From assembly GCA_964412555.1 (NCBI GenBank), contig CAYPPG010000059.1, forward strand, positions 1 to 47,703: DNA of 47,703 bases, in the 5' to 3' direction. Position numbers and translations under genes: made by a program. Below, piece by piece: positions 1-8,809 of this stretch (positions within the stretch are counted from its first letter, which is position 1; each line of letters opens with the position of its first letter). Source of the DNA: CAYPPG01 sp964412555. GTDB taxonomy: Bacteria; Hinthialibacterota; Hinthialibacteria; Hinthialibacterales; Hinthialibacteraceae. Under the pieces are notes generated by a model. The model saw nothing but the letters and a program-made list of their open reading frames with translations, did no database searches and was not told the origin of the DNA.

Positions 1-540
1 TACCGTTCCTTCCCGAACATGAATGAACATTACAAACTTGACTGATATACTAAACCTTTATTCTCTAAGAATGATACAGTTACTATAGAACAGGAGCCAA
101 CTTCTTGTCAAGGTTTTTTTCATTTTTTTTATGGTCAATGATAGGAACTGTAATTAATGATTCGGTATGATATATATTACATTGTTTATCGAATTTTGCA
201 TCAGTGATGCAAAATGAAGCAGTAAAATCACTTTTATACCACAAACCACCAACACCCACCCTTTCCACGACCTGTTACCTTTATATACACATCCGTGTAA
301 ATACGTTCCCCCTCTCACCTCAGGAAACTTCAAGATAATAAATCACTTTCGTCTCATTTTTCAACAATAATCCATGTAATTCTGCATATCACAGTATGAT
401 TACCACACTGGTACAAAAATTTCTATATATTCTGTTGTGGTGCAGAACTTTGTACCCGTTTTTCAATCATACGACACTCATTAAACATCTATGGAGTGAA
501 TTAATTCTTTAATCCATAAAATGAAAAGTACTGTAGATCA
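1..540. other. AT-rich intergenic region with no recognisable gene
   Basis: I see no convincing coding sequence here; the one short open frame on the minus strand has no recognisable motifs. The stretch is AT-rich and holds one strong palindrome at 194-214, listed separately. It may carry the promoter of the DUF502 gene that starts at 541, but no clear -35/-10 pair could be fixed. Confidence 0.5.
194..214. promoter_or_regulatory. Perfect 10-bp-arm palindrome, operator-like
   Basis: The arms TTTTGCATCA and TGATGCAAAA flank a single central G, giving a perfect inverted repeat of 21 bases in otherwise unstructured AT-rich DNA. This symmetry is typical of a dimeric repressor site. No adjacent regulator gene is in the window and the nearest gene starts 327 bases downstream, so the role is unknown. 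Confidence 0.35.
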
Positions 541-1251
541 ATGAACGAAAACAAATCGAAGAAGCGGAAACTTGAATATGTATACGAGTTGATCAACTTT
601 TTCAACTTGACCTCGACCTTTATGGCTGGATTATTTGTCATTCTTCCTATCATTTTGACATTTGTGGTCATTGGATGGTTCACCGGCCCTATCCAGACAC
701 TGATTGGCCCGGATAGTTTGTTCGGAAATCTGCTTCGGTTTATGGGAATCGGAGAAAATGCCAATCAAATCATTACGACATTACTCGGCTGGGGAATCAT
801 ACTTGGCGGAATATGGGGATTGGGGCTTCTCGTAAAATTGGTCGGAAAAAATAAGGTCAAAAAATTGTTCAACCTGATCCTCAATCGAATTCCTATCATT
901 AACAGTTTTTATGGAACTTTCTCGCAAGTGGTGGATATGTTCGAACGGGATACGCGGGAAGAAATGAAGGGCATGCAAGTCGTATACTGCGATTTCGGCA
1001 GTGAAAACGGAGTCGGTTTTTTAGGTTTGCTGGCCTCTGAACAAACCTATCAATTCCATGGCCAAAAATGCGGACTGGTCTATATCCCGACTTCCCCGAT
1101 TCCCATGTCCGGAGGAATCCTATTCGTCCCTGTCGAGACCATTCAGAAAGTGGAAATGGAAGTGGAACAACTTCTACAAATCTATTTTTCCATCGGCGTC
1201 ATGTCCCCCAAAGTCGTTCCTGGAGAATACATCACCAAAAACAATGAATAG
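541..1251 (+). CDS. DUF502 family membrane protein
   Basis: This 236-residue protein matches the DUF502 family in length and motifs. Two hydrophobic segments lie near residues 28-48 and 80-101. The middle carries the family signature RIPIINSFYGTFSQVVDMF and, later, YIPTSPIPMSGGILFVP, which resembles the usual PTxPxPTSG motif. DUF502 proteins are inner-membrane proteins of unknown biochemical role. The N-terminus is strongly basic (NENKSKKRKLE), consistent with a cytoplasmic start. No good ribosome binding site precedes the ATG (upstream bases CTGTAGATCA), so the start is the least certain part. The next gene, a broken P-type ATPase, follows after about 150 bases and is probably unrelated. Confidence 0.85.
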   Translation: MNENKSKKRKLEYVYELINFFNLTSTFMAGLFVILPIILTFVVIGWFTGPIQTLIGPDSLFGNLLRFMGIGENANQIITTLLGWGIILGGIWGLGLLVKLVGKNKVKKLFNLILNRIPIINSFYGTFSQVVDMFERDTREEMKGMQVVYCDFGSENGVGFLGLLASEQTYQFHGQKCGLVYIPTSPIPMSGGILFVPVETIQKVEMEVEQLLQIYFSIGVMSPKVVPGEYITKNNE

Positions 1252-1405
1252 AAGATGAGAAGAACGCATACGACCCAAAACAGTAAGAACTGGCTCAATT
1301 GTTTATCGATAATTTTAAATAATATAAAGACCAAACAGATCACAATATTCAAAAAGCAGCACCGCCATCTGAGTGCATTGAAGTGATCGGCAAAAGGGGG
1401 AACAA

Positions 1406-3146
1406 ATGACACCTTCAGAACAAGCGAAGTCCCATGAAGAAAAAACTGTCCAAGAAACATTGGAAAGACTTCAGTCGGATCCCAAGAAAGGATTGTCTCA
1501 ACAAGAAGCGATAAAACGACAAGAACAATATGGTCCGAATGCCATTGAAGAAGAAAAACAAAGTCCGATTATCAAATTCTTTTCCCATTTTTGGGGGCCG
1601 ATTCCGTGGATGCTCGAAGTCGCAGTCATCCTCTCCGCCATTGCTCAACGATGGGAAGATTTCGCAGTCATTTTTATCATGTTGTTGATCAACGGTGGTG
1701 TCAGTTTTTGGCATGAAAATAAAGCCGAAAACGCTATCGAGGCGTTGAAAGAAAAACTGGCTCTCGAAGCGAAGGTCATCCGTGAAGGAAAATCACAAAA
1801 GATACAAGCAAGAGATCTTGTCCCAGGGGATATCATTCAGCTGAGTATCGGTGACATCGTTCCTGCCGACGCGAAATTGTTACAAGACCAAGATGCAAGT
1901 ATCGATGAATCATCGCTGACCGGTGAATCTTTACCGGTAAGCAAAAACGAAGGCGATTCCGTTTATTCCGGAACGACCGTCAAACAAGGAGAACCAAAAG
2001 CGGTTGTCACAGCCACCGGCAATAATACGAAATTTGCCAAAACAGTGGAACTGGTGGAAACCGCCGAAGAAAAATCTCACTTTCAGCAAGCTGTTCTCCG
2101 GATCGGATATTTTCTCATTTCCATAACAGCGGTGTTGGTGCTGATCATCATCGCCAATGGATTGTGGAGAGGGGATCCCGCTTTCGAAGTGCTCATCTTC
2201 GCAATGGTTCTCACGATTGCCGGAATTCCACAAGCTCTACCTGCCGTATTGACGGTGACTATGACCGTCGGTGCAAACCGGTTAGCCCGCATGAAAACCA
2301 TTGTTTCACGCCTTGCCGCGATGGAGGAAATGGCCGGCCTTGAAGTTCTCTGCGCAGATAAAACCGGTACATTGACAAAAAATGAATTGACGATGCAGGA
2401 ACCAATCTTGTTCAATGATTACGACGAGCACGAATTGGTTCTGTCCGCTGCTTTGACCGCACGGCAAGACAGCGAGGATCCCATTGATAAAGCCATCCTT
2501 GCCGGCGTGGACGATCCGGATGAATTGAACCAATATGAAATTGCCGATTTCAAACCTTTCGATCCTTCCCGAAAGCGCGCTGATGCAACCGTGAAAAAGA
2601 ACGGTCGTGAATTAACCGTCAGTAAAGGCGCACCGCAAAAAATTTTGGAATTGATCGAAGCGGATGAGGACAAACGAAGTCAAATTTTGGATAAAGTAAG
2701 AGACTTGGCCAATTCGGGATTTCGTGCACTAGGAGTTGCAAAAAAAGAAGACGACAATCCATGGGAATATTTGGGGATTATCTCCCTCTTGGATCCGCCG
2801 CGTGAAGATTCTAATCTTGTTTTGGTATTTCGAGACGCAGACAGATGCGAGCCAGGAAGTGATCCAAACCATCATGTTTCTCAAACTCTTAGTAGCTGGT
2901 CATCTGACTATTTTCCTTACACGGAATACCGGTGCCTTATGGCAAAAACCGTGGCCCAGCCTTCCATTATTCTTGACGTTGGAAGGTACCCAAATTATCG
3001 GTACTCTTTTTGCCGTCTATGGGTGGTTGGTTCATCCGATCGGTTGGGCGTATGCGTTAATCGTTTGGGGATATGCCATTGTTTGGATATTGATCCTCAG
3101 CGGTGTAAAAATCTTCATGTATCGCAAAGTCCTGAAGCACGTTTAA
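1406..3146 (+). pseudogene. Plasma-membrane-type H+ P-type ATPase with internal deletion and frame change
   Basis: The first frame encodes a P3-type proton-pumping ATPase: cation-ATPase N-terminus, actuator-domain TGES at residues 172-175, and the phosphorylated Asp318 in DKTGTLT. It runs in good homology to DPPREDS, ending near base 2812. From about 2811 the homology continues in another frame with the C-terminal membrane helices (EVIQTIMFLKL, VAGHLTIFLTR, YGWLVHPIGWAYAL), ending at the stop at 3146. The joined length is about 580 codons against roughly 800 for the family. So about 230 residues are missing, including the hinge/TGD region of the P domain and helices around M5-M8. The original frame instead runs to a spurious stop at 3214. 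The start at 1406 has an AAAGGGGG ribosome site. The product cannot be a working pump unless the gap is an assembly error. Confidence 0.8.
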
Positions 3147-3178
3147 CTTTTAAAAAAAAGAACAACGAACTTCGAGAA

Positions 3179-3910
3179 TTATTGGGTTACGATATGACCA
3201 ATCAGCCCAAGTAAAAATCCTAGCGAGGCTCCCAGAGGTGGCCCCCATGCATGCTTCAACTTCGCTTGAGGAGCGATGTCTTCAAATATCAGATACAAAA
3301 TTCCACCCGCCGAGAAAAGCATGATCACGCCTAGGAGCGCCTTGTAATCTTGCAAAAACTGAAATCCGATCCACGCCGCGCATGGGCCGAACAACACCAT
3401 CAAACAAAATGAGAGAAGCAGTTTGGAGGTTGCCGTGTTTGTCGAGGCTTTCAGTCCCCGGAACGCATTGAATCCTTCCGGCAGGTTTTGTAAAGCAATC
3501 AAGAACGCCAGCAGTAAGCCCACACTGCTTTTCGTTGCCATCATTGCCCCCAGCGCCATTGCTTCGGGGATGAAATCGAGAAGCATGGCCATCAATTGGG
3601 AGGCCGAACCACTGCGCATGGCCAGCAGCATATCGGCGAACAAGAAAACGACGCTCCCACTGATAAACGATACGGAAATACCCCACATTGGCAGATGCTT
3701 GATTCCTTCCGGCACCAGCACCAACGCAATCGCCGCGAACAACACGCCTCCACCAAAAGCGATGATCCCATGACGGAGTTCCGTCTCCAGCCATCGGGGA
3801 TGGATATTTTCAAAATTGGCGATAAAACCACCAATGGGGATGGTGATTCCGGCGAGTGTGGCGTAGAGTAGGGCTTCAATGAATTCATTCATTAATAAAC
3901 AGTAAGCCAA
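3179..3910 (-). CDS. ZIP family divalent metal transporter
   Basis: About 243 residues with eight predicted hydrophobic segments. The two metal-binding helices of ZIP transporters are visible: DFIPEAMALGA (residues 112-122) and QNLPEGFNAF (141-150). ZIP proteins import zinc, iron or related ions through the inner membrane. The usual HN(F/I)PEG histidines are replaced by D/Q in both motifs (DFIPEA, QNLPEG), which may alter selectivity. The gene lies convergent to the broken proton ATPase, 32 bases away, and a metal-efflux cluster lies a few kilobases on, so a metal-homeostasis role fits. Two start codons are possible (3910 or 3892); neither has a clear ribosome site. Confidence 0.8.
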   Translation of the reverse strand: MAYCLLMNEFIEALLYATLAGITIPIGGFIANFENIHPRWLETELRHGIIAFGGGVLFAAIALVLVPEGIKHLPMWGISVSFISGSVVFLFADMLLAMRSGSASQLMAMLLDFIPEAMALGAMMATKSSVGLLLAFLIALQNLPEGFNAFRGLKASTNTATSKLLLSFCLMVLFGPCAAWIGFQFLQDYKALLGVIMLFSAGGILYLIFEDIAPQAKLKHAWGPPLGASLGFLLGLIGHIVTQ

Positions 3911-4045
3911 TCTTCAAGATTATCAAGTTCTTTTTTCGAAATTATGACTTTCATGAGAATAATGAGTATCACCGATTGATCGGTTGTAAGAAAAAATTTA
4001 CTATTACAACAACATTAATGAAATGTATAATAAGGATGAAAAAAT

Positions 4046-4303
4046 ATGCCAACGATTCTTCAAATGTTGGGATGGCGATTATTCTTTTATGCGAATGAAA
4101 GAAATGAACCGATTCATATCCATTGCCAAAAAGCAGAAATGGATGGGAAATTTTGGCTTGACAGAGAGAAATTTGACTTAATTGAAGCATATTCATATAA
4201 TATGAAACCCAGGGATAAGAGGGAAATCAAAAAAATCATATTCGAACATTTTGAATACATCGAAAACCAATGGGATGAATGGCAGAGAAGGAGAGAACAA
4301 TGA
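4046..4303 (+). CDS. DUF4160 domain protein
   Basis: This 85-residue protein has the DUF4160 pattern: an N-terminal MPTIL start, then FFYANERNEPIHIHCQ, an acidic/aromatic middle and a basic helical C-terminus. An AAGGATG ribosome site precedes the ATG. Its stop overlaps the start of the next gene in an ATGA junction, so the two are translationally coupled. DUF4160 genes are very often paired with DUF2442 genes, and such pairs are suspected toxin-antitoxin or regulatory modules. The biochemical activity is not established. Confidence 0.8.
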   Translation: MPTILQMLGWRLFFYANERNEPIHIHCQKAEMDGKFWLDREKFDLIEAYSYNMKPRDKREIKKIIFEHFEYIENQWDEWQRRREQ

Positions 4304-4548
4304 ATAAATATCATGAAGTGGAAGACATAGAATTTTCAAAAAAGAAACTTTGCCTGACGATTGATGGAGAAAGAAAAGAATTTGATATACATGAAATCTC
4401 TCCCCGGCTGTTCCATGCAAATACGATCCAACGCTCAACATATAAGATATCCCCATCCGGATATGGTATCCATTGGCCTTTGATCGATGAAGATTTATCC
4501 ATCGACGGTTTGCTGAAGTTTTCCAAACAACAAAAAATCAGCGCATAA
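4300..4548 (+). CDS. DUF2442 domain protein
   Basis: This 82-residue protein starts at the ATG inside the ATGA overlap with the DUF4160 gene, with GAAGGAGAG just upstream; a longer in-frame start exists but would run deeper into the neighbour. The sequence has the DUF2442 features: a short beta-rich N-terminus, then the C-terminal YGIHWPLIDEDLSIDGLL, typical of the family. It is probably the partner (antitoxin-like or DNA-binding) of the DUF4160 product. Function is inferred only from the known pairing. Confidence 0.8.
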   Translation: MNKYHEVEDIEFSKKKLCLTIDGERKEFDIHEISPRLFHANTIQRSTYKISPSGYGIHWPLIDEDLSIDGLLKFSKQQKISA

Positions 4549-4605
4549 GGGGACTTAAAAAGGTATACAAAATAAGTTCATACTAATACGTAACATAATA
4601 TTCCT

Positions 4606-5526
4606 TCAGAAGCATCGCGCCGCAGGCCGTGGGCACTGATTCCCCCCATTTTGAATCTCGAACTCCAGCGTCGAATGCCCGATGGAAAATTCATCCTGTA
4701 AAAATGTCTTGATTTTCCTCTTCATCTCTTCCATCAATTCGAGATTCCGTTCATCGATGACCACATGTGCTTCCAATGCCCGATGTTGTTCATCCAAATC
4801 CCACACATGAACGTGATGGATTTCTTCGACATGGTCGAATTGCTCAAGTTTTGTAATTAGCTGTTCGATCTCGATCCCTGTCGGGACACTTTCCATCAAG
4901 ACCAAGATTGCGCTTTTCATCATATAAAAACTTTGATACAACACATAACCGGCAATGATCAGCGAAGCGATTGTATCCAACACATACCAGCCATAGAGAA
5001 TGATCAAGGCTCCGGAAATCATCGCGATAATGGAACCTAAGGCATCGCTGACATTGTGAATAAACGCCGCCCGGGCATTCAAATTCTCTTTCGAGATGGA
5101 ATAGGTAAGCATCGCAGTAATGAAATCGATGACGAAGGCAAATCCGGCGACATAGACCACAATCCATCCTTCCACTTCTTCGGGATAGAGGAAACGGCCG
5201 ATCGCTTCATAGATCAAATAAAAACCGATGAGAATCAAGATCGTCACGTTGATCAAAGCGCCGATCGTTTCCGCTCGCCGGTAACCGAACGTCCTTCGCG
5301 TGTCTGCAGGTCTCAAGGCAATTTTACGCGCGATCAAGGCGATACCGAGCGCGCCGGCGTCGCTGAAATTATGCAGCGCATCCGCAATGAGCGCCAAACT
5401 GCCGGACAACAACCCGCCGATGATTTGAGCGATGGTTAACAATACATTGATAAGAATGGCCCACAACAAGCGCCGGCCGCTCACATCGGCAACGGAGTGG
5501 TGACTATGATCATGAGAACTACTCAT
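4606..5526 (-). CDS. czcD: CDF-family cation efflux transporter (CzcD/ZitB type)
   Basis: This 306-residue cation diffusion facilitator has a His-rich N-terminus (HDHSHH, residues 5-10) and six membrane segments. The paired zinc-site motifs are His52/Asp56 in LHNFSDA and His157/Asp161 in IHNVSDA. A cytoplasmic C-terminal domain includes EEIHHVHVWDLDEQH. CDF proteins export Zn, Co or Cd from the cytoplasm in exchange for protons. It is the last gene of the metal-efflux cluster, 169 bases after the RND gene. An inverted repeat lies in that gap, so it may be read separately. An AGAAGGTC ribosome site supports the start. Confidence 0.9.
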   Translation of the reverse strand: MSSSHDHSHHSVADVSGRRLLWAILINVLLTIAQIIGGLLSGSLALIADALHNFSDAGALGIALIARKIALRPADTRRTFGYRRAETIGALINVTILILIGFYLIYEAIGRFLYPEEVEGWIVVYVAGFAFVIDFITAMLTYSISKENLNARAAFIHNVSDALGSIIAMISGALIILYGWYVLDTIASLIIAGYVLYQSFYMMKSAILVLMESVPTGIEIEQLITKLEQFDHVEEIHHVHVWDLDEQHRALEAHVVIDERNLELMEEMKRKIKTFLQDEFSIGHSTLEFEIQNGGNQCPRPAARCF

Positions 5527-5550
5527 AGAAAATGACCTTCTTTTAGGGAT

Positions 5551-5632
5551 TTAGGCTGAAGGCTGAAGGGGTTTAGGGAAAAACAAAAATCCAGCCTTTT
5601 CTTTTCCTTCAGTCTAAGCCTCTTCAGCCTAA
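5551..5632. repeat. Inverted repeat between RND and CDF genes
   Basis: TTAGGCTGAA at 5551-5560 pairs with TTCAGCCTAA at 5623-5632, and further GGCTGAAGG/CCTTCAG matches lie inside. It sits in the 169-base gap between the RND pump stop and the CDF start. It could be an mRNA-stabilising or attenuating stem, or a small dispersed repeat; no coding capacity is seen. Confidence 0.6.
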
Positions 5633-5695
5633 TAACCTTCTTTTATTGGTATGTCAGTAGATGAGTTTCTATCTGTTTCTTGTCTCGTTAATATT

Positions 5696-8600
5696 TCACA
5701 ACTGTTTTTCGGTAACCACATTCGATTTCCCGAATATGGAGTATAGTAACGGTAACACCAACAACGTCAGTATAGTCGAAGTGATTACACCTCCGACAAC
5801 CACCGTAGCGAGGGGCCGCTGTACTTCCGCACCAACTCCGGTCGAGATCGCCATCGGGATGAATCCGGCCGCATCCGTAATCGCCGTCGCCAGAACCGGC
5901 CTCAGCCGTTGCTGCGCCGCGTTGTACACCGCATCTTTGAGAGAGTTACCCTCTTTCAAAAACGTTTGAATGGCCGATACCAACACCTGGCCGTTCAACA
6001 CAGCGATCCCGCTCAAGGCAATAAATCCGATCGCTGCGCTGACGCTGAACGGTATATCGCGAATCCACAATGCAAACACACCGCCTATGGCCGCAAACGG
6101 AATGCCCGTGTAAATAATGAGCACATCCCGCAAGCGATTCAAACTGAGATAGAGGAGGATGAAGATCAAGAGCAACGTCAATGGAACGACAATCATAAAA
6201 CGTTGTTTCGAGCGTTCCAAATTCTCGAATTGTCCGCCCCAATTGACTACATACCCAGCAGGCATGTCTACATTTTCTCGAATGGTATTTCTTGCCTCTT
6301 CGACAAAAGAGGCGACATCACGATTCCGCACGTTGCACTGCACACGAATCAACCGCCGTCCCCATTCCCGGTTGATTTGCGACGGACCGCCTACCTCTTC
6401 GATATCAGTAACCGCCTGCAAGGGTAGAACCGGCCCTACATTGGTTGGAATTAACGTATTTGCCAACGCATCCACATCGGTGCGCTGCTCATCCGGAAGC
6501 CGCATCACAAGTGGAAAATTCATTTGCCCTTCATAAATCAATCCCGCTTTTCGGTACCCGACCGATTCGATAACATCCAACACGTTCTCGGCAGGAATGC
6601 CATACCGTGCGATTTGCTCTTGATCCACTTCAATGACCAAATTGGGTTGGCCGATCATTTGCTCACCGGAAACATCCGCCGCTCCCTCGATATTGGAAAG
6701 CACTTGCTGCACTTCCTCACTTAACCGTGCAAGCACTTCAAGATCTTCTCCGAATATCTTGATACCGATATCCGCGCGTATCCCCGTAATCAACTCATTG
6801 AAACGAAGTTCAATCGGCTGAGTGAATGCGGTATTCACACCGGGCATATCGGATAATTCATGTTGCAGAATCTCTACCAATTCATTTTGTGTACTTGCCC
6901 GCGTCCATCGTTCCCGCGGATACAAATCGAAATAGATATCCGTGAGTTCGATTCCCATTGGATCGGTCGCTACCTCAGCCGTTCCGATCCGGCTCCAAAC
7001 ATAGCGAACTTCATCGGGGAAGCGTTCAAGAAGCAATTGTTCCATACGTGTATTGGATGCCTTGGCTTCATCGATATCAATTCCCGCCAATCGGATCACA
7101 TTGATGACAATCGCCCCTTCACTCAACCGCGGAATGAACTCACCCCCTAACCGATTCGCCATAAAACCGGCGAGAACAAGGACGGCGATGACAGCATATA
7201 TCAAAAGCGCTTTCCATTGAAATGCTGTTCTCAATACAAATCCGTAGGTGGCATGAAGAAAACGGTCGAAAAACGTTTCTTTCTCTTTGAATTTTTTGGG
7301 CAAGAGATAATACGATAAAATGGGGGAAAGAAACAACGCGATCAACAATCCGCCGATCAACGCGAAAATGAAGGTCAATGCCATCGGCTTGAACATTTTT
7401 CCTTCAATGCCTTCCAATGTCAAAATGGGAAGAAAGACAAGGATAATAATTCCCATCCCGAACAAGATGGGCCGCGCTACTTCCTGCGTCGATTCGATAA
7501 TACACGACAAACGTTCCATCGGCGTTAACGGTCTTCCTAGTTGAGCTTGTCGATGTGCAAGCCTGCGCATATTACTTTCCGTCGTCACCACTGAGCCATC
7601 CACCAAAATCCCAAAATCGATCGCCCCTAAACTCAAAAGACTGGCGGCGATTGACATTCTATACATCCCCAATACGGCAAAAATCATGGCAATCGGGATC
7701 GCAATGGCTACGAGAATTCCTGCTCGTACATTCCCCAGCAGCAAAAATAGAACGATGATGACCAAAATCGCTCCAGCCGTCAAATTGTGTTGAACCGTGT
7801 GGATCACCTCATAAACCAAATTGGTCCGGTCATACACGATCTCCGCTTCCACATCCTCCGGTAAGGATTCTTGGGTCGCCAACAACCGTTCCCGTAATCC
7901 CTGTGCGACTTCCTGGCTGTTTTCTCCCAACAACATGAATCCCAACCCCAGGATCACTTCGCCTTTCCCTTGCGCAGTCACCGCACCACGGCGGATTTCA
8001 TGCCCAATGGATATTTCCGCAACATCACGCACCCGGACCGGTGAACCATCGAACGATTGGATAACGATATTGCCGATCTCTTCCACCGTATCCACTCGTC
8101 CAACTCCCCGCACGAGTTTCATTTCTCCGGAAGTGGTCACCTGACCGCCGCCGACGTTCTTATTGTTCGCTTGCAGCGCTTCGAACACATCGTCAAAGGT
8201 CAGTTTGTATTTCACCAATGCATCGGGGGAAACGATCACATGGTATTGCCGCTCCAAGCCTCCCCACGAATTGATCTCTGCCACACCGGGCACTTTACTT
8301 AGTTCCGGTTTGATGACCCAATCCTGAATGACGCGCAGTTCATCCATCGTCCGCTCCGGATCGGTCGACTGCAGCGTATAATGAAATACTTCCCCCAACC
8401 CGGTCGAAATCGGTCCTAATTTCGGTCGTTCGATCCCTTCCGGCAAATCGACACTGGCGATCCGTTCCATGATGAATTGCCGCGCGTCATATACGGACGT
8501 TTCATCCGTAAACGTAGCAACGATCTGCGAAAGTCCGAATTTGGAGATCGAACGAACCTCCACCAGACCGGGAATTCCGGAAATCGCCAATTCGACATTG

Positions 8601-8800
8601 ATCGTAACCTGCTGCTCGATTTCCCATGGATTCAAAGCCGGCGCAACGGTGTTGACTTGTACCTGCACGGGAGTTGTATCCGGGAACGCATCGATCGGAA
8701 GGCGAAGCATTGAAATCACGCCCGCGCCGATCACCAATCCAAAAAGTAGCAGTATGACAATTCTGTTCTGTAAAGTAAATTCAACAATTCGATGTAACAT
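5696..8800 (-). CDS. czcA: Heavy-metal efflux RND pump, CzcA type
   Basis: At 1034 residues this has the usual length of HME-RND inner-membrane pumps. The N-terminal helix is followed by the first periplasmic domain (PIDAFPDTTPVQVQV), then TM2-TM6, a second periplasmic domain and the C-terminal helix bundle. The proton-relay helix reads DFGILVDGSVVTTESN at residues 395-410, with Asp395, Asp401 and Glu408. This DFG-x3-DG pattern is that of CzcA-type pumps for Zn/Co/Cd (HME1/2) rather than the Cu/Ag CusA class, so divalent-cation export is the best inference. It starts 9 bases after the adaptor gene stop with an AAGGGGGGA ribosome site, and forms an operon with the adaptor and outer-membrane channel. 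Confidence 0.93.
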   Translation of the reverse strand: MLHRIVEFTLQNRIVILLLFGLVIGAGVISMLRLPIDAFPDTTPVQVQVNTVAPALNPWEIEQQVTINVELAISGIPGLVEVRSISKFGLSQIVATFTDETSVYDARQFIMERIASVDLPEGIERPKLGPISTGLGEVFHYTLQSTDPERTMDELRVIQDWVIKPELSKVPGVAEINSWGGLERQYHVIVSPDALVKYKLTFDDVFEALQANNKNVGGGQVTTSGEMKLVRGVGRVDTVEEIGNIVIQSFDGSPVRVRDVAEISIGHEIRRGAVTAQGKGEVILGLGFMLLGENSQEVAQGLRERLLATQESLPEDVEAEIVYDRTNLVYEVIHTVQHNLTAGAILVIIVLFLLLGNVRAGILVAIAIPIAMIFAVLGMYRMSIAASLLSLGAIDFGILVDGSVVTTESNMRRLAHRQAQLGRPLTPMERLSCIIESTQEVARPILFGMGIIILVFLPILTLEGIEGKMFKPMALTFIFALIGGLLIALFLSPILSYYLLPKKFKEKETFFDRFLHATYGFVLRTAFQWKALLIYAVIAVLVLAGFMANRLGGEFIPRLSEGAIVINVIRLAGIDIDEAKASNTRMEQLLLERFPDEVRYVWSRIGTAEVATDPMGIELTDIYFDLYPRERWTRASTQNELVEILQHELSDMPGVNTAFTQPIELRFNELITGIRADIGIKIFGEDLEVLARLSEEVQQVLSNIEGAADVSGEQMIGQPNLVIEVDQEQIARYGIPAENVLDVIESVGYRKAGLIYEGQMNFPLVMRLPDEQRTDVDALANTLIPTNVGPVLPLQAVTDIEEVGGPSQINREWGRRLIRVQCNVRNRDVASFVEEARNTIRENVDMPAGYVVNWGGQFENLERSKQRFMIVVPLTLLLIFILLYLSLNRLRDVLIIYTGIPFAAIGGVFALWIRDIPFSVSAAIGFIALSGIAVLNGQVLVSAIQTFLKEGNSLKDAVYNAAQQRLRPVLATAITDAAGFIPMAISTGVGAEVQRPLATVVVGGVITSTILTLLVLPLLYSIFGKSNVVTEKQL

Positions 8801-8809
8801 TATCCCCCC

